The notes under the pieces: model-generated
Databases searched by the model: none
Told to the model about the DNA's origin: nothing
The model's input: only the letters and a program-made list of their open reading frames with translations
In this document: positions 59,527 through 64,000 of the stretch, in pieces
Layout: every line of letters starts with the position of its first letter
Numbering within the stretch: position 1 is the stretch's first letter
Translations under genes and position numbers: made by a program
DNA from: Crotalaria pallida
Lineage: Eukaryota > Streptophyta > Magnoliopsida > Fabales > Fabaceae
Length of the DNA: 64,000 bases
NCBI GenBank assembly: GCA_037953625.1
Contig: CM075650.1
Location: forward strand, 7,752,501 to 7,816,500
Reading direction: 5' to 3'

Positions 59527-62014
59527 TGTAACACCTAAGTTTATTTACCCTTTTTATACCCTTAATTAAAAATAGCGACTTGAAAATTTCTTTTTTAACT
59601 TATGAATTGATTAGGAAAAACTCTTAGTTACTTTTAATTCATAAGAAAATCTCCCGTCAAACGGACGAAGTTTCGTTTGTTTTTAATACTTTTCCCAAAA
59701 TTCCTGTTCTCCTGCAATCTGATAAATAACACATTTTCAAATAGCAAAGCCAGCAGGGCTATTCACATATATAACAGTTTGTGCAACTTCGTGCACGCAT
59801 CAGAAAAGCCAGTTTAAGACATCAGAGTTAAAAGCATCAAAGTTAGCGGAATATAAACAAGTTAGGAAAACAGTTTTTCCCCAAAATAGACCCCTTTCCC
59901 AATAGGAGTCGTCCTGGGCCCCTAAAAGCTATTTACATTTATACGCAACAAAAAAAAATGATTCACATCATCGGGCCCAGGACATTCCCATGTCCTACAT
60001 GACTAAAGGTAACCTACTCTCTCTGGGAGGAAGAGTACTCCTGCTCGGCCTGATCTTGTGCAAACTCTTCCTCAGTACCTGTGAAGATAGTAAGGAGTGA
60101 GTATTACACATAAAATGGGGAGGCAGTTTCCAATTAAGACATAATGCGACACTAAGCCATATACAAATAACAATTCAATCACAACATAATAAGAGTCAAT
60201 GTATCACAATTCATTTTCAAGTATTCATTATTTTCTCAAATTGATTTTTATTTAACATTTTCTTAAGTCTTTTGTTCCATGTATTTTAATCATATTCATA
60301 TTTTTTACTATCTGTCCCTGGTCACGACCTACTGCGTCTGCACTCCTGTACACTCACGACTTACTGCGTCCGGGTGTGTTTCTCAATCCCCTGGTCACGA
60401 CCTACTGCGTTCGCACCACCGCGCGATAACGACTTACTGCGTCCGGGTATGTTTCTCAAATCCCCTGGTCACGACCTACTGCGTTCGCACCACCGCGCGA
60501 TAACGACTTACTGCGTCCGGGTGTGTTTCTCAATCCCCTGGTCACGATTATATATTATAACTTAATTAGCACAATTCAACATAATATCACAACTCAAATC
60601 ATTAAACAACATAAGCATCATCAACATCACCAAATAACAAAATGAAACATATCAACATCCAATAATTTCCCTAAGTTATAAATTCTAATTTGACAATTAT
60701 TCTCTATCATATCAACCTAAACTACACAAAAATCTTAGTACCCATTATATGCATATTGTAAACTAAACCCCAGAGTAAGGTAATACTCACTATAACCCAC
60801 TCCTTACCTTAAATTAGCAAAGAGTAAATAGAACCTTAGTGAGCCCTAGCTCAAAACCTTGGAAACTTTGAACTTCCTAAGTCTAGCTTGCCACCTCAAT
60901 AAGGAAATGATGAAGTGATCCTTGTCTTTGCCTTGGTTTGAGTTGGAAGGCATAAAGCAAAGCTCCTACATGACCATGGATGCAAGAACCCTAAGGGTTT
61001 TAGAACAAAATTCATGAACTAAGGAGAGTTTGAATGAAAAGAAAAATAACTCATGGCATGAAGCTTACTTACCCCAATCAATGGTGGAAATTTGAAAACC
61101 AAGAAGAGAAGGGAGGGAGTAACTCGTGTGAGCCAAGGAGGAAGAGGAATGAACTTCAAACAAAATCCATGGAGCAAGCTTGATGAGTTTTGGTTGATTT
61201 TGGGTTGAGGTGCCCAAGAATCAAATGTGTATGGTGGATTGATGATGGAAATGTGATGGAGATGGAGAGAACTTGATGAAGTTGATGGAGTTGTTGGGGT
61301 GATGAAAGGTGGTGGAGTGTTTTTGTTTTTGGTGCTTCAATATTTGCCTTGGGTGCTGAGGAATCGTGTGGCTGTGGCTCATTACTTAGCCACCAAGTTC
61401 AGATCCGACGCACCAAATCTGATCTGAGGTGCGTCGCTCGCCTGGGCGCATGCTAGGCTCGCCTGGGCGGATTCTGGCACCAGCTAGTGCTTCTGGCGCA
61501 CCTGGTGCGTGGGGTGGAGGGCCTTGGCGCGCCAAAACGCGATTTCTGGTGCGCTGGTGTGGTGTCGCGCTCGCCTGGGCGGTTTTTCCCCTGGCTTGGT
61601 GCACCATGAACAGTGCACCCGCCTGGGCGCATGGCTGGTGCGCCTAGGCGAGAATCAGGGTTTTCAACCTTCGATTCACCGTAACTTCTTCGTTAACCGT
61701 CGGATCGGGTCCAAATTTTTAGACATGCTTCTTCACCCCATAAACTTCACATCCAACGGTGGAATTTATTTTCTTAGCATCCTATAATAAATTTCCAATT
61801 TTCTCTTTTCGGTCGATTTCTAACATCTAAAACGCCGATTTAACTCCCGATTTCGCTTATTTGACTTTGCCCAAGGCCACAACTGCCTTCTATACAACCC
61901 CTAGGACTTATAATCACCACTCACCTATCTACCAAAATTCATTAAGTCGTTATTCCAATTTTTTTAAGGTTTTTAATTAATAGTTTCATTTAAATCAAAG
62001 TTTAGGATGTTACA
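59527..62014 (-). repeat. 5' LTR of the nested element
   Basis: 2488 bp. It matches the 3' LTR except for scattered substitutions, one fewer 74-bp unit and a roughly 21-bp deletion in the GC-rich block at about 61577. Confidence 0.93.
60317..60539. repeat. 74-bp minisatellite, three units
   Basis: Same unit as at 54628-54925, one copy fewer. Confidence 0.9.
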
Positions 62015-62019
62015 TAAAC
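62015..62019. repeat. Target-site duplication, right copy
   Basis: TAAAC directly after the GATGTTACA end of the nested element. Confidence 0.9.
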
Positions 62020-62239
62020 CAACCACAACTACGTTTGTCGGAATTAAGTCCGACTCCGCTTTTCCCATCCTTTTGAACACATTCCAAGGCAAAACATTAA
62101 CGGCGGCCCCTCCATCTACCAATACTCGATTTAGGGGCTTCCCGTCAACAATGGCCTTAATATGTAAAGGCCTTAGGTGTTCTCTTTTACTCTCCTCCAA
62201 TGGTTCAAATTGAGCAATGTGACCAATGTCAACTTCCAA
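62020..62239 (-). pseudogene. Protease N-terminal half of the Tat-lineage element
   Basis: Contains the retropepsin active-site region LVDGGAAVNVLPWNVFKRMG (Asp-Gly-Gly form). It continues until the nested insertion, after which the rest resumes at 53838. A stop at its upstream side (about 62246) separates it from the gag extension. Confidence 0.85.
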
Positions 62240-62245
62240 ATGAAG

Positions 62246-63206
62246 TTAATCTAAAAGGAAAAGACATTCGGGAAGGCCTGGTACTTCATCACTGAGATAT
62301 GAATCGTCAGAATCATCACTCATATTCCCTTCTTCATGTGCATGGTCTCCAGGCATGTCGAAAGGCAAACCAACATTGTTAATTGAGAGACTTCCAATCT
62401 TCCTACTTTGAGCATCTATCATGTCTTGATCATTGACAATGATATCCAAGCTATCTTCAGAGTCCCCCTCATATGATTCACTCATCTGATTCGATCCTTC
62501 GGACTTCCTTACCCACTTCTGCTTCAGTTTGCCTCTTTGTCGGTTTTGAACCGTTTTCGGCTTTATACTTGCAACGAGACACCCTTGATCATTTGAGGGT
62601 AATTCGTCAATATTGACTCCTTCAGCCTCTGCCTTCCGGATTCTCTGAAGCCTCCTTTTCTGAGTACGTGTCAAACCGTGATAAATCGACCCAGATGTCG
62701 ATTCTGACTGTGCCTTCTTCTGAAAGACTCGATCGTATGCACCTGGCCTTGAAGGATGTCCTCCATAAATCCTTCGACTAGACAAAGGTCTTCGAGATTC
62801 TCGAGCCAATTCCCGTCGGATGTTTTCTCGTTCCTGGACCCTGGCTAGTATCTTCTTTCTCAAATCTTCTCTTTTGGATCCTCTTCCTTTCTGTGTTGCA
62901 GTCTTTCGGTCATAGACCACTTGGCATCTTGGACAGATTTGAACATCGCCATTTCGCTTCCTCCTACAGAAATGTCGGAGTGATTCTCCGTCTTCAGGAA
63001 ACACTTCGGCGTCATAAGCCAATGAAAGAGTGCTAACAGAAAATACTCCTTGGGCCTCGACTTCATTGACCTTCTTTTGGAAAGGATCAGTGTCGATCTT
63101 CATATCCTTTGCTACGAACTTCAGTTTTCCCTTGTCAATTCCCTGCTGAATTAAGTCCCTGAAAGCAAAGCAACCATTGGTATCATGAGTGAAATTGTTA
63201 TGATAT
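62246..63206 (-). pseudogene. Gag-protease linker region of the Tat-lineage element
   Basis: The 285-codon open block (62246-63103) is highly charged, with Arg/Lys-rich helices (LRKKILARVQERENIRREL; LTRTQKRRLQRIRKAEAEG) and a Ser/Asp-rich end (SDDSDDSYLSDEVPG). It also holds a CPRC element (ICPRCQVVYDRK). It probably corresponds to the nucleocapsid/linker between gag and protease. Confidence 0.65.
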
Positions 63207-64000
63207 TTTCAATACTTTCTGCATCTTAATTCTTCTTTTTTCAACAACTTATGACCTTCTGGCAATTTAATTTGTTTATCCTTTAACAACGATTCGAAAA
63301 CTTGTTTAGTTTTGGAAACGTCGAAAGTGTATGTTTTCTTATACAAATTTTCGCTAACGGGTTTAGACGGTCGTAAGGCAGAACATGAATAAGGTTTTTC
63401 ATTTCCTAATTCTATCACGTTAACCTCTGAACCACCGTCGCAAGATTCCCCGTCAGAAGGTTGAGAATCGACGTAATGGATGTGTTCCCTTTTTGGAACT
63501 TTAAGATCTTTCCCTTTTATTTTTTTCGTTTCTTAGATTTTCAATCTGCCGAACGCAAGCGGCTAACTGTGCCAAATCTAACAAATGTTGGGTAACTAAT
63601 TTCTTACGGATATGATATTCTAAAGGCGACACAGCCATCTTAACCACTTCCGGTTCAGGAATTGGAGTAAAACATCTATTCCTCATTTGCCTGAAGCGTA
63701 CCAAGTAGTCATCGATCGGCTCTCCAGTGCATCTTTTCACACTTAACAAATCTGTCAAGGCAACTCTCAATTCGCCTCTATAGAATTGTTCGTGAAAAGC
63801 CCTTTCTAATTGGGTCCAAGCGTGAATAGAATTTGATCGCAAAGTTGAGAACCAAGAAAAAGCATTTCTTGTCAAAGAACTAGGGAATAGCCGCATTCTG
63901 ATAGCTTCATCAGCGGCCAAATCACCCAATTCAATAGTGTAGCGAGTGATGTGTTCGACTGTAGATTCTCCCGCTTCACCGGCAAACTTCGACAATTTCG
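63207..64000 (-). pseudogene. Gag of the Tat-lineage element (open at window edge)
   Basis: The 63501-63995 block shows the retrotransposon gag domain (AFSWFSTLRSNSIHAWTQLE, FHEQFYRGELRVALTDLL, EPIDDYLVRFRQMRNRCF). After stops or frame changes, 63209-63418 continues the C-terminal gag. A TGA near 63207 interrupts a CHHC-type sequence. The protein begins beyond the window. Confidence 0.85.

Larger units (their letters stand above)
53844..62014 (-). mobile_element. Nested pol-less LTR retrotransposon (LARD-like)
   Basis: The 8171-bp element has LTRs at 53844-56421 and 59527-62014 and TAAAC on both sides. On the minus strand, the 5' LTR (right) is followed after 5 bp by the primer site TGGTATCAGAGC, and a purine tract (AAGTGGGGGAGAAT) abuts the 3' LTR (left). 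The 3.1-kb interior encodes gag only. No protease, RT or integrase could be found, so it must have moved with proteins supplied by another element. LTRs differ by roughly two dozen substitutions by eye plus indels, so the insertion is young, and younger than the host element. Confidence 0.92.
44568..64000 (-). mobile_element. Tat-lineage Ty3/gypsy retrotransposon carrying an antisense gene (partial)
   Basis: Minus-strand order from the right edge: gag, protease, RT, RNase H, second (archaeal-type) RNase H, integrase, then an oppositely oriented gene, a purine tract and the 3' LTR. Dual RNase H and an extra region between integrase and the 3' LTR are hallmarks of the Tat clade (Ogre/Retand/Grande-like). 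The 5' LTR lies beyond the window. Excluding the 8.17-kb nested element, at least 11.2 kb belongs to this element. Stops and frameshifts in gag and pol show that it cannot encode its own transposition machinery. Confidence 0.88.

Overview
The window is nuclear DNA of a flowering plant. The evidence is intron-containing plant genes (GH5 glucan 1,3-beta-glucosidase, DEAH11/12-type helicase-RBR protein, MIZ1-domain protein), a nuclear tRNA-Gln, and dense plant-type transposable elements (Tat-lineage Ty3/gypsy, Ty1/copia, Helitron, hAT, Stowaway MITEs, tRNA-derived SINEs, L1-type LINE tails). A papilionoid legume is my best guess from the general look of the repeats. This is inference; the sequence alone does not prove it.

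Layout. 1-7 kb is repeat-derived: an antisense copia RT/RNase H relic, a SINE with perfect target-site duplications, a 5'-truncated LINE tail, a reversed tRNA-SINE, and two facing MITEs separated by a TA tract, one carrying a nested Stowaway. 7.2-8.4 kb holds a single-exon MIZ1-domain gene with a TATA box and poly(A) signal. 8.5-10.7 kb is a non-autonomous Helitron with both canonical ends. 11.0-11.9 kb is a LINE tail. 12.2-18.9 kb is a decayed Ty1/copia element with paired LTRs. 19.4-20.6 kb is an LTR plus a stub of internal sequence from an antisense retroelement. 20.9-24 kb holds MITEs and SINEs.

The gene-rich core is 24.3-42.6 kb. It contains a ten-exon secreted GH5 glucan 1,3-beta-glucosidase (minus), tRNA-Gln(TTG) (minus), an 80-bp perfect palindrome, a 1.05-kb hAT-type element with 8-bp target duplications, a small tail-anchored coiled-coil protein (plus), and a three-exon 1739-residue DEAH helicase/RING-IBR-RING protein (minus). 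I assembled exon junctions by hand. All GT-AG boundaries and phases are consistent.

44.6-64 kb is one large Tat-lineage Ty3/gypsy retrotransposon on the minus strand, open at the right edge. It has a 3' LTR at 44.6-45.5 kb, a plus-strand (antisense) three-exon gene encoding a plant mobile domain (PMD) protein with a basic linker and coiled coil, then pol (protease, RT, RNase H, a second archaeal-type RNase H, integrase) and gag. The protease region is split by an 8.17-kb pol-less LTR element (53844-62014) flanked by a 5-bp TAAAC duplication, with 2.5-kb LTRs containing a 74-bp minisatellite. The most interesting system is this retrotransposon carrying its own spliced antisense PMD gene with an apparent private promoter, ending tail-to-tail 71 bp from pol. 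The polyprotein of the host element is broken by several stops and frameshifts, so this copy is dead.
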